Assembly: GCA_964228555.1 (NCBI GenBank)
Contig: CAXQZU010000053.1
Location: 1 to 25,018, forward strand
Direction of reading: 5' to 3'
DNA from: CAXQZU01 sp964228555
GTDB lineage: Bacteria > Planctomycetota > PLA2 > JAEUHO01
DNA length: 25,018 nucleotides
Positions 6,384 through 13,758 of the stretch are shown piece after piece; within the stretch, counting starts at the first letter, position 1; each line of letters starts with the position of its first letter. The translations under genes and the position numbers were made by a program. Below the pieces are notes generated by a model, which saw nothing but the letters and a program-made list of their open reading frames with translations, was not told the origin of the DNA and made no database searches.

Positions 6384-7265
6384 ATGCTCGAGCCCAGCGC
6401 CGACGCGCCTTTCGCCTTCCTGGTGCGGCCTGCCTACCTGCCCAAGCCCTGGGGTGGCCGGCGCCTGGAGTCGTTGCTGGGCCGCCGTGACCTGCCTGCG
6501 GGCCCGGTGGGCGAGTCGTGGGAGGTGAGCACCCTGCTCGAGGCGCCCTCGCGCGTGGATGGTGGCCCCGAGGACGGCCGGCTGCTCTCGGAAGTGCTCG
6601 ACGCGCCGCTGCCGCTCGTGATCAAGCTGCTGGATGCGCGTGAGGACCTGAGCGTGCAGGTGCACCCCGACGGGGCCGACGGCGAGCCTCCGGCCAAGGA
6701 AGAGGCGTGGGTGGCGCTGGCCGATGGGGGCAGGGTGGGCCTGGGCCTGGACGCGGCGGTGGCGGCGGAGCGCCCGTGGCCCGAGCGCCTCGCGCACGTG
6801 GACCTGCGCGGGCCCGACGATCAGGGCGTGCGCCCGCCCTCGCTGCTGCACGTGCCGCCGGGCACGGTGCACGCGCTGCGTGCCGGCTGCCTCGTGTGGG
6901 AGGTGCAGACGCCCGTCGAGGTCACCTGGCGACTCGATGACTACGGACGCAAGGGCCTCGACGGCAAGCCGCGACGACTGCACCTCTCCGAGGCGGCCGG
7001 CGTGCTCGCGCGCGGCCCGCGACCGCGCGGCTACGCCGACACCACGGGTCGCCACCTGGTGGGCAAGCGCTTCCGCGTGGACCTCTACCCGCCGGGCACG
7101 TCGCGTCGGGGCTCGGCCCGTGTGGCCTTCATGCCGCAGGGCGGCCAGGTGCGCGGCGGGGGACGGGGCGTGCTGGAGGTGCCGCCGGGGCGCAGCGTGG
7201 TGCTCACCGACCGTGTCACCAGCCTGCGCAGCAGCGGCTGGATCTTCACGGCGGCCCCGCGCTGA
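6384..7265 (+). CDS. manA: Class I mannose-6-phosphate isomerase (ManA type)
   Basis: A 293-residue zinc-dependent cupin enzyme that interconverts mannose 6-phosphate and fructose 6-phosphate for sugar-nucleotide and glycan synthesis. The fold begins with LPKPWGGRRL and GESWEVS. The zinc ligands are visible: Gln92 and His94 in VQVHPD, Glu107 in AKEEAW, and His163 in PPGTVHAL. VIKLLDAREDLSVQ is the standard run-up to the metal site. It is near the short bacterial form (about 310). The ATG at 6384 is 2 bases after the stop of the secreted unknown, and a GGGGGTG run spans that junction, so the two are probably translated together. The stop is TGA. The C-terminal cupin lobe is shorter and more divergent than in ManA of enterics. 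A related sugar-phosphate isomerase specificity is possible. Confidence 0.88.
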   Translation: MLEPSADAPFAFLVRPAYLPKPWGGRRLESLLGRRDLPAGPVGESWEVSTLLEAPSRVDGGPEDGRLLSEVLDAPLPLVIKLLDAREDLSVQVHPDGADGEPPAKEEAWVALADGGRVGLGLDAAVAAERPWPERLAHVDLRGPDDQGVRPPSLLHVPPGTVHALRAGCLVWEVQTPVEVTWRLDDYGRKGLDGKPRRLHLSEAAGVLARGPRPRGYADTTGRHLVGKRFRVDLYPPGTSRRGSARVAFMPQGGQVRGGGRGVLEVPPGRSVVLTDRVTSLRSSGWIFTAAPR

Positions 7266-7471
7266 GGCGCGGGGTCCACGGGGCGCGCGCCGGGGCGTCG
7301 GGCGGGCGGCGCCAGGGGCCCGGTGCGGCAGGAACGGGCCTGGCCCTGCCTTGGCGCTAGTCTCGCCGCTGCCCACGAGCACGCCGCGAGGCGCCGCGCG
7401 TAGGCAGCGCGCCGGATCCGGGCTCACCGTGAGGGTGCCGCCCGCCCCGCGCCGACGAGGGAGATCCACCC
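7266..7471 (+). other. Intergenic region and long leader of the pseudouridine synthase gene
   Basis: No gene is seen here. A -10-like TAGTCT (7358-7363) would give a leader of about 100 bases. The leader holds a CCGGATCCGG palindrome (7412-7421), a CTCACCGTGAG palindrome a few bases later, and ends in GAGGGAG before the ATG. It is one of the longest apparent leaders in the window. Confidence 0.4.
7358..7363 (+). promoter_or_regulatory. -10-like TAGTCT for the pseudouridine synthase gene
   Basis: TAGTCT fits the TANNNT pattern seen upstream of other genes here, about 108 bases before the ATG at 7472. Confidence 0.35.
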
Positions 7472-8983
7472 ATGGCCAAGGCCCGCACCAAGAAGACCGC
7501 TACGCCCTCGCCTGCCAAGGCCGAGGCCAAGCCGCTTGCCGCCAAGGCCCCGCCGCGCAAGGCAGCAGCCGCCAAGGTGTCCGCACCCAAGGTCGCTGCA
7601 CCGAAGGCGGCTGCGCCCAAGGCCGTAGTGGCCAAGGGCACCGTGGCCAAGGCCGCTGCGCCCAAGGCGCCTTCGCGCAAGAAGGACGTCCCGGCCGCGC
7701 TGGGGGCTCCTGCTGCTGCTCCGCTGGCCGCCGCTGCGGGCACCACGCCGCGCACCTCGTCCCGCCGCGAGCGCGGGGTGGTGCTGTACGCCATGCAGCT
7801 GCCCGATGCTGCGCCCTCGCCCGACGAGCCCAAGTCAGCGCCGGCGCCCGGCACGGCCAAGCCCTCGGCCAAGGCCGCCAAGACGCCCAAGGCGGCGGCC
7901 GAGCCCGCGGCCCCGGCCCGCCAGCCCAGCATGCGCCTGCACAAGTTCCTGGCGCACGGGGGAGCCGGCTCGCGTCGCGAGGCCGAGACCTTCATCGACC
8001 AGGGCCGCGTGTCCGTCAACGGCAAGACGGTCACGCAGATGGGCTTCAAGGTGGATCCGGCCGTGGACCGCGTGCTGCTGGATGGCGAGCCCATCAAGCA
8101 GGAGAAGCGCGTGTACTTCCTGCTGCACAAGCCGGCCGGCTTCGTGTGCACCAACCGTGACGAGAGCGGTCGCCCGCGCGCGGTGGACCTGCTGGGCAAC
8201 GTGCAGCAGCGCGTCTACACCGTGGGCCGCCTGGATGCCGACAGCCTGGGCCTCATCCTCGTGACGAACGATGGCGACCTCGCCAACGTGGTGTGCCACC
8301 CGCGCTACCGCATCCACAAGCGCTACCACGTCGCGGTCAAGGGCCGCATGACGCACGACCAGGTGGCGCGCCTCGAGTCCGGGGTGTGGCTGGCCGAGGG
8401 CAAGTCCTCGCCTGCGAAGGTGGTGGTGCTGGGCCGCAACGACCGCCACGACGAGACGATCCTGGAGATGACGATCTTCGAGGGCCGCAATCGCGAGATC
8501 CGTCGCGTGTTCGCGGCCATCGGGCTCAAGGTGCGCCGGCTGCTGCGCCTGAGCATCGGGCCGCTGGAGATCGGCGACCTCAAGGCGGGCCAGGCGCGCG
8601 AGGTCTCGCGCAGCCAGCTGGGCTTCGTGGACGATGCGTTGCGCCTCTACGAGGCCAACCGCGAGGCCTGGGACGCCGAGCTGCCCCCGCCGCGCCCCAA
8701 GCAGCGACCGGCCTTCCGGCCCCGAGGCGGGCGGCCCGACGGCGGCCGTCCCGGCTTCGGTGGGGGGGCGCGTCGCGAGGGCTTCGGGGGCCGCCGGCCT
8801 GCGTGGGGCGGGGCTCCCCGGCGCGAGGGCTGGGGCCCGCCCGCCCGCCGTGACGAGGGGCCGCCGCGCCGTGGGCCGGACGAGGGTCCCGCCCGGCGGG
8901 AGGGCTTCAGCCCTCGCCCCGCCTGGCGGCGCCCCTTCGACGGCCCTCCCGGGCGCGATCCCCGGGGCGGGCGCGAGGGCTAG
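7472..8983 (+). CDS. rluB: RluB/RsuA-family pseudouridine synthase with low-complexity extensions
   Basis: A 503-residue protein, about twice the core family length. Residues 1-153 are a Lys/Ala/Pro-rich extension built from variations of AAPKA and AKA, like the tail of histone H1. Residues 154-200 form an S4 RNA-binding domain (MRLHKFLAHGGAGSRREAE, then GRVSVNG). The catalytic domain follows, with Asp255 in VGRLDADSLGLILVTNDGDL, the signature of the RsuA/RluB/RluE/RluF group, and later EGRNREIRRVF. Residues from about 404 to the end are an Arg/Gly/Pro-rich tail with repeated RREGF, RREGW and RRDEGPP units. The enzyme isomerises a uridine in 23S rRNA (position 2605 for RluB). The ATG at 7472 has GAGGGAG 8 bases upstream. 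The stop is TAG. Assignment to RluB rather than a sister specificity rests on resemblance only. Confidence 0.9.
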   Translation: MAKARTKKTATPSPAKAEAKPLAAKAPPRKAAAAKVSAPKVAAPKAAAPKAVVAKGTVAKAAAPKAPSRKKDVPAALGAPAAAPLAAAAGTTPRTSSRRERGVVLYAMQLPDAAPSPDEPKSAPAPGTAKPSAKAAKTPKAAAEPAAPARQPSMRLHKFLAHGGAGSRREAETFIDQGRVSVNGKTVTQMGFKVDPAVDRVLLDGEPIKQEKRVYFLLHKPAGFVCTNRDESGRPRAVDLLGNVQQRVYTVGRLDADSLGLILVTNDGDLANVVCHPRYRIHKRYHVAVKGRMTHDQVARLESGVWLAEGKSSPAKVVVLGRNDRHDETILEMTIFEGRNREIRRVFAAIGLKVRRLLRLSIGPLEIGDLKAGQAREVSRSQLGFVDDALRLYEANREAWDAELPPPRPKQRPAFRPRGGRPDGGRPGFGGGARREGFGGRRPAWGGAPRREGWGPPARRDEGPPRRGPDEGPARREGFSPRPAWRRPFDGPPGRDPRGGREG

Positions 8984-9065
8984 CCGCCCGCCACGGATGA
9001 CCCGAGGTGGCTTGCCGACCCGTGGTGGCTCTCGGCCTCGGCACCGCGCCTCCGCTCCCGGGGGG

Positions 9066-9071
9066 TACCAT
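9066..9071 (+). promoter_or_regulatory. -10-like TACCAT for tRNA-Arg
   Basis: TACCAT lies 11 bases before the mature tRNA 5' end, a normal spacing for a tRNA promoter with a short 5' leader. Confidence 0.45.
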
Positions 9072-9082
9072 GCGCGGCCCAC

Positions 9083-9157
9083 GCGCCCTTAGCACAACGG
9101 ATAGTGCACTGGCCTCCGGAGCCAGGGATAGGGGTTCGATTCCCTTAGGGCGTACCA
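9083..9157 (+). tRNA. tRNA-Arg (anticodon CCG)
   Basis: A complete cloverleaf reads arginine codon CGG. The acceptor stem is GCGCCCT (9083-9089) with AGGGCGT (9147-9153), six Watson-Crick pairs and a terminal G1-U72 wobble. The D stem is GCAC/GTGC around AACGGATA. The anticodon stem is CTGGC/GCCAG around CTCCGGA, with anticodon CCG at 9116-9118. The T loop is TTCGATT (9135-9141) on a 5-bp stem. The discriminator is A, and the CCA end is encoded (9155-9157). A strong hairpin follows 7 bases later. Confidence 0.95.
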
Positions 9158-9164
9158 GGTGACG

Positions 9165-9197
9165 GGAACCGGCGGCCGCGCTGCGGCCGCCGGTTCC
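9165..9197 (+). terminator. Perfect 15-bp hairpin after tRNA-Arg
   Basis: Arms 9165-9179 (GGAACCGGCGGCCGC) and 9183-9197 are exact reverse complements around a 3-base loop GCT. There is only a short TGTT after it, so it is not a textbook U-tract terminator, but position and stability point to tRNA transcript termination or 3' end definition. Confidence 0.7.
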
Positions 9198-9308
9198 TGT
9201 TCGGGGCGGCCGGTGTCCGGGCAGTGCGCCCGGGCCCGCAGCCCCGGCGGCCGGGCCCGCGCCCGCGCCGTGATCTTTTGCCCCCTCCCCGCCTGCTGGA
9301 GCCCACCC

Positions 9309-11504
9309 ATGGCCCGTTGGGATGACCTGCGTCGCGCGTTCTCCGCCAAGGCGGATGACGAGGCCAAGAGCCTCTGGACCGAGATGATGGACAGCGTGCC
9401 GTCCGTGGCCTCGCTGGTGGGCATGGCGCGGCAGCTGGGCCAGATGCAGGGCGGCAAGCGCATGGCCAGCGAGCTGCTGGAGATGCTGGCCCAGCAGCTC
9501 AAGGACAAGGGCCAGGGCAAGGACCTGGTCAGCGTGCTGGGTGCGCAGGCCACGATGACGCCCGACAACGGGCCGCTGCGCGCGGCGCTGGTGGAGGCCG
9601 TGCGCAGTGCCTATGCGGGCCGCGCCGACCTCGAGGCCCTGCTGGAGAAGAGCGGCGTGGTGGGCGGCACCACCAACGACCTCGCAGCGCAGGCGCAGAA
9701 GCTGGAGCGCTACCTGCGCCTCGAGCCCGAGGCGTGGGTGCTGCATGCCACGGGCTGGGGCGTGGGCCAGCTGCGCGCTTACCACGCCGAGCGCGGGCGC
9801 TGCGTGATCGACTTCCTCGCCAAGGCGGGCCACGAGATGGACATCGATGCCGCCGCCACGGCGCTGGAGCGCCTGTCGCCCGACGACCTGCGCGTGCTGG
9901 CCGTGCGCGACCCTGCCGGCCTGCGCACGCTGGCCGAGGACAAGCCCGACGAGGTGGTGCGGCTGGTGCTGGTGCGCATGCAGGGCGAGGCGGTGCTGCG
10001 CCAGGTGCGCAGCGCGCTGGTGCCCGACGCCGTCAGCGACAAGGGCTGGACGGCCTGGTGGAAGAAGGCCAAGAAGCTGCTCCTGATCGACCCGCGCTTC
10101 GCCGTGGGCACGGGGGCTGACCCGCGCATCACCTTCCAGGAGGGCGCGTCGGTCGACTTCCAGGCGCAGGTGAACAAGACGCTGCGCGCCACGGCGACGA
10201 CCGCCGGCCGCCAGAAGGCCATCCGCGACCTCATGTCCACGGTCGGCGCGGACGCCGCGGCCAAGGACGTGCTGGCCAAGGCGGTGGAGGTCGAGCTCTC
10301 GCGCGGCAGCCTGGCCGAGGGCGAGCGCGTGGGCTGGGACCTGCTGCTGGCCGACCTGCGGGGCCGTGACCGCCACGAGGCGGCCAGCATGCGCCTGGCC
10401 GACGGGCGCGCCGAGGCGGCGGCCCAGCTGGCGGGGATCGCGGCCGACGACACGCGCGCGTCGGTGGCCCGGGCCGTGCTGGCCCGCCGCGCCGACGGCG
10501 TGGACGTGGTCTTCGACGCGGCGCTGCGCGACGACCCGGTCGTGGCCGAGGTGGCGGTCGAGGGCTTCGAGGCGGCCCGCCGCAAGGACCTGCTGGAGGC
10601 GTTGCTGGACCGCATCGAGCGCGCCCCGCTCGAGATGCCCAACCTGTACGTGTGGATGCTGCGCCACACCGCGCGCAAGCGCTGGGCCACGCGTCCCTAC
10701 GATCCCAAGCAGGTGCTGACGCGTGCGCTGCGCGCGCTGGACCAGGTCGAGTACCGGGCCAAGCGCGAGGGCCAGCCGCGCGACCGCAAGGCCTCGCAGG
10801 CCCTGCAGGACTTCCTCGGCGAGAAGGAGTGCCGCGTGGCCAAGGACGTGGCGGCCGTCATCGACGGCGCCGAGGCGGCCTGGCTGATGGGGCTGCTGGA
10901 CAAGAACCGCGGCCTCAAGGTGCGCCTGCAGCAGAAGCTGCAGGAGGTGCTGATGCGCGTGCACCCCACGGCGGGGCGCACCCGCACGGGCGGCGGCGCC
11001 GAGGCCGAGGAGCCGGCACGCGCCTCGGAGGCCGTGTTCATGACGCGGGCGGGCCTGGAGCGCTGGAGGGCCGAGCTCGAGCGCCTGCTCAACGTGGAGA
11101 TCCCGGCCAACGCCGCCGAGATCGCGCGTGCGCGCGAGTTCGGCGACCTGCGCGAGAACGCCGAGTACCACGCGGCCCGCGAGAAGCAGTCGCTGCTGCA
11201 GGCCAAGGCCGAGACGCTGCGCAACGAGCTGTCCCGGGCCGTGCCGATCACCCCGGAGATCGTGCGCCGCGACTCGGTGAGCGTGGGCGTGTGCGTGCGC
11301 GTGCGCGAGGACGACGGTCGCGAGCAGGCCTACACGCTCTGGGGCCCGCCCGACGTCGACGTCGAGCGCGGCATCATCAACTACCTCACCCCGCTGGGCC
11401 GCGCCCTGATGGGCAGCTCGGTGGGACAGCAGGTGCGCCTCGAGGTGGACGGCTCCGTGCGCGGCCTCACCATCGTGGCCATCGAGGTGCCCGAGCTGCC
11501 CTAG
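9309..11504 (+). CDS. greA: Giant GreA-type transcription elongation factor
   Basis: A 731-residue protein; ordinary GreA has about 158. The last 155 residues (about 577-731) are a full GreA: an antiparallel coiled coil (TRAGLERWRAELERLL through QAKAETLRNEL) and the C-terminal FKBP-like domain (TLWGPPDVDVERGIINYLTP, then LGRALMGSSVGQQV). At the coiled-coil tip, FGDLRENAEY keeps Asp613 and Glu616, equivalent to Asp41 and Glu44 of E. coli GreA, which position Mg2+ in the RNA polymerase secondary channel for cleavage of backtracked RNA. Residues 1-575 are mostly helical repeats with a WVLHATGWGVGQLRAY patch near 140-155. Chlamydial GreA proteins have a similar N-terminal extension. The ATG at 9309 has GGAG 7 bases upstream; the frame is open further upstream but covers the tRNA hairpin. 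The stop is TAG. Confidence 0.9.
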   Translation: MARWDDLRRAFSAKADDEAKSLWTEMMDSVPSVASLVGMARQLGQMQGGKRMASELLEMLAQQLKDKGQGKDLVSVLGAQATMTPDNGPLRAALVEAVRSAYAGRADLEALLEKSGVVGGTTNDLAAQAQKLERYLRLEPEAWVLHATGWGVGQLRAYHAERGRCVIDFLAKAGHEMDIDAAATALERLSPDDLRVLAVRDPAGLRTLAEDKPDEVVRLVLVRMQGEAVLRQVRSALVPDAVSDKGWTAWWKKAKKLLLIDPRFAVGTGADPRITFQEGASVDFQAQVNKTLRATATTAGRQKAIRDLMSTVGADAAAKDVLAKAVEVELSRGSLAEGERVGWDLLLADLRGRDRHEAASMRLADGRAEAAAQLAGIAADDTRASVARAVLARRADGVDVVFDAALRDDPVVAEVAVEGFEAARRKDLLEALLDRIERAPLEMPNLYVWMLRHTARKRWATRPYDPKQVLTRALRALDQVEYRAKREGQPRDRKASQALQDFLGEKECRVAKDVAAVIDGAEAAWLMGLLDKNRGLKVRLQQKLQEVLMRVHPTAGRTRTGGGAEAEEPARASEAVFMTRAGLERWRAELERLLNVEIPANAAEIARAREFGDLRENAEYHAAREKQSLLQAKAETLRNELSRAVPITPEIVRRDSVSVGVCVRVREDDGREQAYTLWGPPDVDVERGIINYLTPLGRALMGSSVGQQVRLEVDGSVRGLTIVAIEVPELP

Positions 11505-11528
11505 GCGCGCCGCACGCCGGTCGCGGGC

Positions 11529-11534
11529 TAGACT
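11529..11534 (+). promoter_or_regulatory. -10-like TAGACT, leaderless moaA
   Basis: TAGACT is followed by GCCCCC and the ATG at 11541. With a transcription start about 7 bases beyond the hexamer, the mRNA would begin at the start codon. Confidence 0.5.
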
Positions 11535-11540
11535 GCCCCC

Positions 11541-12563
11541 ATGCCCACGCCGGCCGACACGCTGGGACGCCCGCTGCGTGACCTGCGCATCAGCGTCACC
11601 GACCGCTGCTCGTTCCGCTGCCCCTACTGCATGCCGCGGGAGGTGTACGGCCCGGGGCATGCCTTCCTGCCGCGCGCGGAACTGCTCACCTTCGAGGAGC
11701 TGGAGCGCGTCGCGCGCGCGTTCGTCGCGCTGGGCGTCACCAAGCTGCGCCTGACGGGCGGCGAGCCGCTGCTGCGGCGGGACCTCGACCGGCTGGTGGC
11801 GCGCCTGGCCGCCATCCCGGGGGTGGAGGACCTGGCGCTCACCACCAACGGCACCGCGCTGGCGGCGCAGGCCGCGCTGCTGCGACAGGCTGGCCTGCGC
11901 CGCCTGACGCTCTCCTGCGATGCAGTGGACGAGGCCACCTTCCAGCGCATGAACGATGCGGCCTTCCCCTTCGCACGCTTCGTGGAGGGGCTGGATGCCG
12001 CCGAGCGCGCGGGCTTCGGCCCGCTGAAGGTCAACTGCGTCGTGCGTCGCGGCTGGAACGAGCACGGCGTGGAAGACCTCGTGCGCTTCTTCCGGGCACG
12101 CGGGCACGTGGTGCGCTTCATCGAGTACATGGACGTGGGGCACACGAACGGCTGGCGGCTGGACGACGTGGTGCCTTCCTCCGCGCTGCTGGCGCGCCTG
12201 CAGGCGGCCTTCGCGCTGGAGCCGGTGGGGCCGCGCGCGCCGGGCGCCACGGCCACGCGCTGGCGCTTCCGCGACGGGCCGGGCGAGGTGGGCTTCGTCT
12301 CCTCGGTGAGCCAGCCCTTCTGCGGCGACTGCACCCGGGCGCGCCTCTCGGCCGACGGGCGCGTGTTCACCTGCCTGTTCGCCACGCAGGGCCATGACCT
12401 CAAGGCGGACCTGCGCGGCGGCCTGGACGACGCGGCGCTGCGCGAGCGGCTGGCGGGCGTGTGGCGGGCGCGCGCCGACCGCTACAGCGAGCTGCGCACG
12501 CAGGCCACGCCCGCCGCGGCCGGGGGCGCGCCGCGCGTGGAGATGTCGTTGCTGGGGGGCTAG
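11541..12563 (+). CDS. moaA: GTP 3',8-cyclase (molybdenum cofactor biosynthesis)
   Basis: A 340-residue radical SAM enzyme that turns GTP into 3',8-cyclo-GTP, the first step of molybdopterin synthesis. The N-terminal 4Fe-4S site is Cys23-Cys27-Cys30 (CSFRCPYC), preceded by DLRISVTDR. KLRLTGGEPLLR and TTNGT are the usual SAM-barrel motifs. The second, substrate-binding 4Fe-4S site is Cys261-Cys264-Cys278, with the normal spacing. The chain ends MSLLGG; the terminal Gly-Gly is needed for catalysis in characterised MoaA. Length is typical (about 330). The start is firm: family N-terminus plus TAGACT 6 bases upstream, without a Shine-Dalgarno. The TAG stop overlaps the convergent dioxygenase stop in a single CTAG. 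No other molybdopterin gene is in the window. Confidence 0.96.
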   Translation: MPTPADTLGRPLRDLRISVTDRCSFRCPYCMPREVYGPGHAFLPRAELLTFEELERVARAFVALGVTKLRLTGGEPLLRRDLDRLVARLAAIPGVEDLALTTNGTALAAQAALLRQAGLRRLTLSCDAVDEATFQRMNDAAFPFARFVEGLDAAERAGFGPLKVNCVVRRGWNEHGVEDLVRFFRARGHVVRFIEYMDVGHTNGWRLDDVVPSSALLARLQAAFALEPVGPRAPGATATRWRFRDGPGEVGFVSSVSQPFCGDCTRARLSADGRVFTCLFATQGHDLKADLRGGLDDAALRERLAGVWRARADRYSELRTQATPAAAGGAPRVEMSLLGG

Positions 12564-13648
12564 GCCCCGGGCGGCCCCTCGCGGCGGAACTGGTAGGGGC
12601 CGGGGTCGGCCAGCGGCGGCAGCAGCGCGCTCTGCACCAGCAGCGTCTTGGAGGCCCACAGGTCGGCAAAGATGCGGTAGGCGGTGGCCGTCTGCTCGAG
12701 GTAGGCCAGCCCGCTGGAGCCGCCCGTGCCCATGCGGCGGCCGATGATGCGCTCGACCATGCGGGCATGCCGCTGGCGGAAGATGATGAACAGCTGCTCG
12801 ACCTCGACCAGGCCCGACAGCAGCTGGTGCGGCCAGGCCAGCAGCGGGAGGTCGCGGTAGCCCTCGATGAAGAGGATCGCCGCGCGGATGCGCCGCCGGC
12901 GGGGGTCCTCGGGCGACAGCCAGGCGAGGGCCGTGCGCATCTCCTCGGCCAGCCGCGGGTCCTCGGGCGTCTTCGAGCCCAGGGCCCACGCGCTCCAGCC
13001 CGACTGCACGCCCAGCGCCCGGCCGTACTCGTCGAGGAAGCCCCGCACCACGGACTCGTCGCCCGCATCGCCGGGCACGCTGCCTCGGATCGGGGTGCGC
13101 CACAGCCAGGCCTCGAGCGCCTCGCGCAGCGTGGGCCCTGCCTTGCGTCGCGCCTCGACCCGCGCCAGCGCCGGCGAGGTCTCGCCGCTGGGGCCGCGCA
13201 GCGCCTTGAGCCACGCCCCCTGCGCGCCCAGGCCCACGCGCTCCTCGTCCCCGAGGCCCATCAGCACCTCGATCTCGCGCAGCTGGGCCGACTGGAAGCC
13301 GCTGGCCGGGAACAGCTTCTCGCGGAAGTCGAGGTAGTCGGTGGTGTTGAGGCTCTCCACCACCTCCCAGTGCTGGACCGCCGCCCGGAAGATGCGCTGC
13401 ATGCGGTCCAGCGAGCGCACGCCCTGGGCCATGCGGGTCTCGGGCACGTGCGGCGCGGCCAGCAGGTCACGCACGGTGGCCAGCTCGCGCAGCAACAGCT
13501 TGAACCACAGCTCGTAGACCTGGTGGACGGTGATGAAGGTGAGCTCGGCGTTGCCCAGCTCGGCGTCGTCCTCGCCCAGCCCGCCCTGCAGGCGCAGCAG
13601 GGGCTCGACGCGGATGTAGTCCCAGTAGGTGGTGCGTCCGGCGCTCAT
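12560..13648 (-). CDS. kynA: Tryptophan 2,3-dioxygenase
   Basis: A 362-residue heme enzyme that opens the indole ring of L-tryptophan to N-formylkynurenine, the first step of the kynurenine route. Near the start, FITVHQVYELWFK carries the active-site His42 (His55 in the Xanthomonas enzyme). FRQRHARMVERIIGRRMGTG contains the proximal heme ligand His294, and GTGGSSGLAYL after it is the conserved substrate carboxylate/ammonium loop. NTTDYLDFRE and SGFQSAQ are also standard. The middle section is longer and less conserved than in short bacterial forms. The ATG at 13648 is supported by TATCCT 8 bases upstream and by the conserved TYWDYIRV opening; a start at 13687 would add residues without family support. 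The TAG stop shares CTAG with moaA. No kynureninase or formamidase gene is adjacent. Confidence 0.95.
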   Translation of the reverse strand: MSAGRTTYWDYIRVEPLLRLQGGLGEDDAELGNAELTFITVHQVYELWFKLLLRELATVRDLLAAPHVPETRMAQGVRSLDRMQRIFRAAVQHWEVVESLNTTDYLDFREKLFPASGFQSAQLREIEVLMGLGDEERVGLGAQGAWLKALRGPSGETSPALARVEARRKAGPTLREALEAWLWRTPIRGSVPGDAGDESVVRGFLDEYGRALGVQSGWSAWALGSKTPEDPRLAEEMRTALAWLSPEDPRRRRIRAAILFIEGYRDLPLLAWPHQLLSGLVEVEQLFIIFRQRHARMVERIIGRRMGTGGSSGLAYLEQTATAYRIFADLWASKTLLVQSALLPPLADPGPYQFRREGPPGA

Positions 13649-13656
13649 GGGCGCGC

Positions 13657-13662
13657 AGGATA
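13657..13662 (-). promoter_or_regulatory. -10-like TATCCT for tryptophan dioxygenase
   Basis: TATCCT on the minus strand is followed by 8 bases and the ATG at 13648; no ribosome binding site is present. Confidence 0.45.
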
Positions 13663-13758
13663 CCCCGGACGAGGTGCCCGGCTGCACCCATGCCGTCTGG
13701 CGTCCGATCGATGGCTAGGGCCCGCGACCTGCGCTGCAGGGCCCCCGGAGGCGTCCTC

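Noticed and set aside
8907..13214. Minus-strand open frame of 1435 codons
   Set aside because: It runs antisense through greA, the tRNA and moaA, its translation is low-complexity Gly/Arg/His/Ala without family motifs, and the opposite strand holds strongly recognisable genes. It is a GC-bias artefact.
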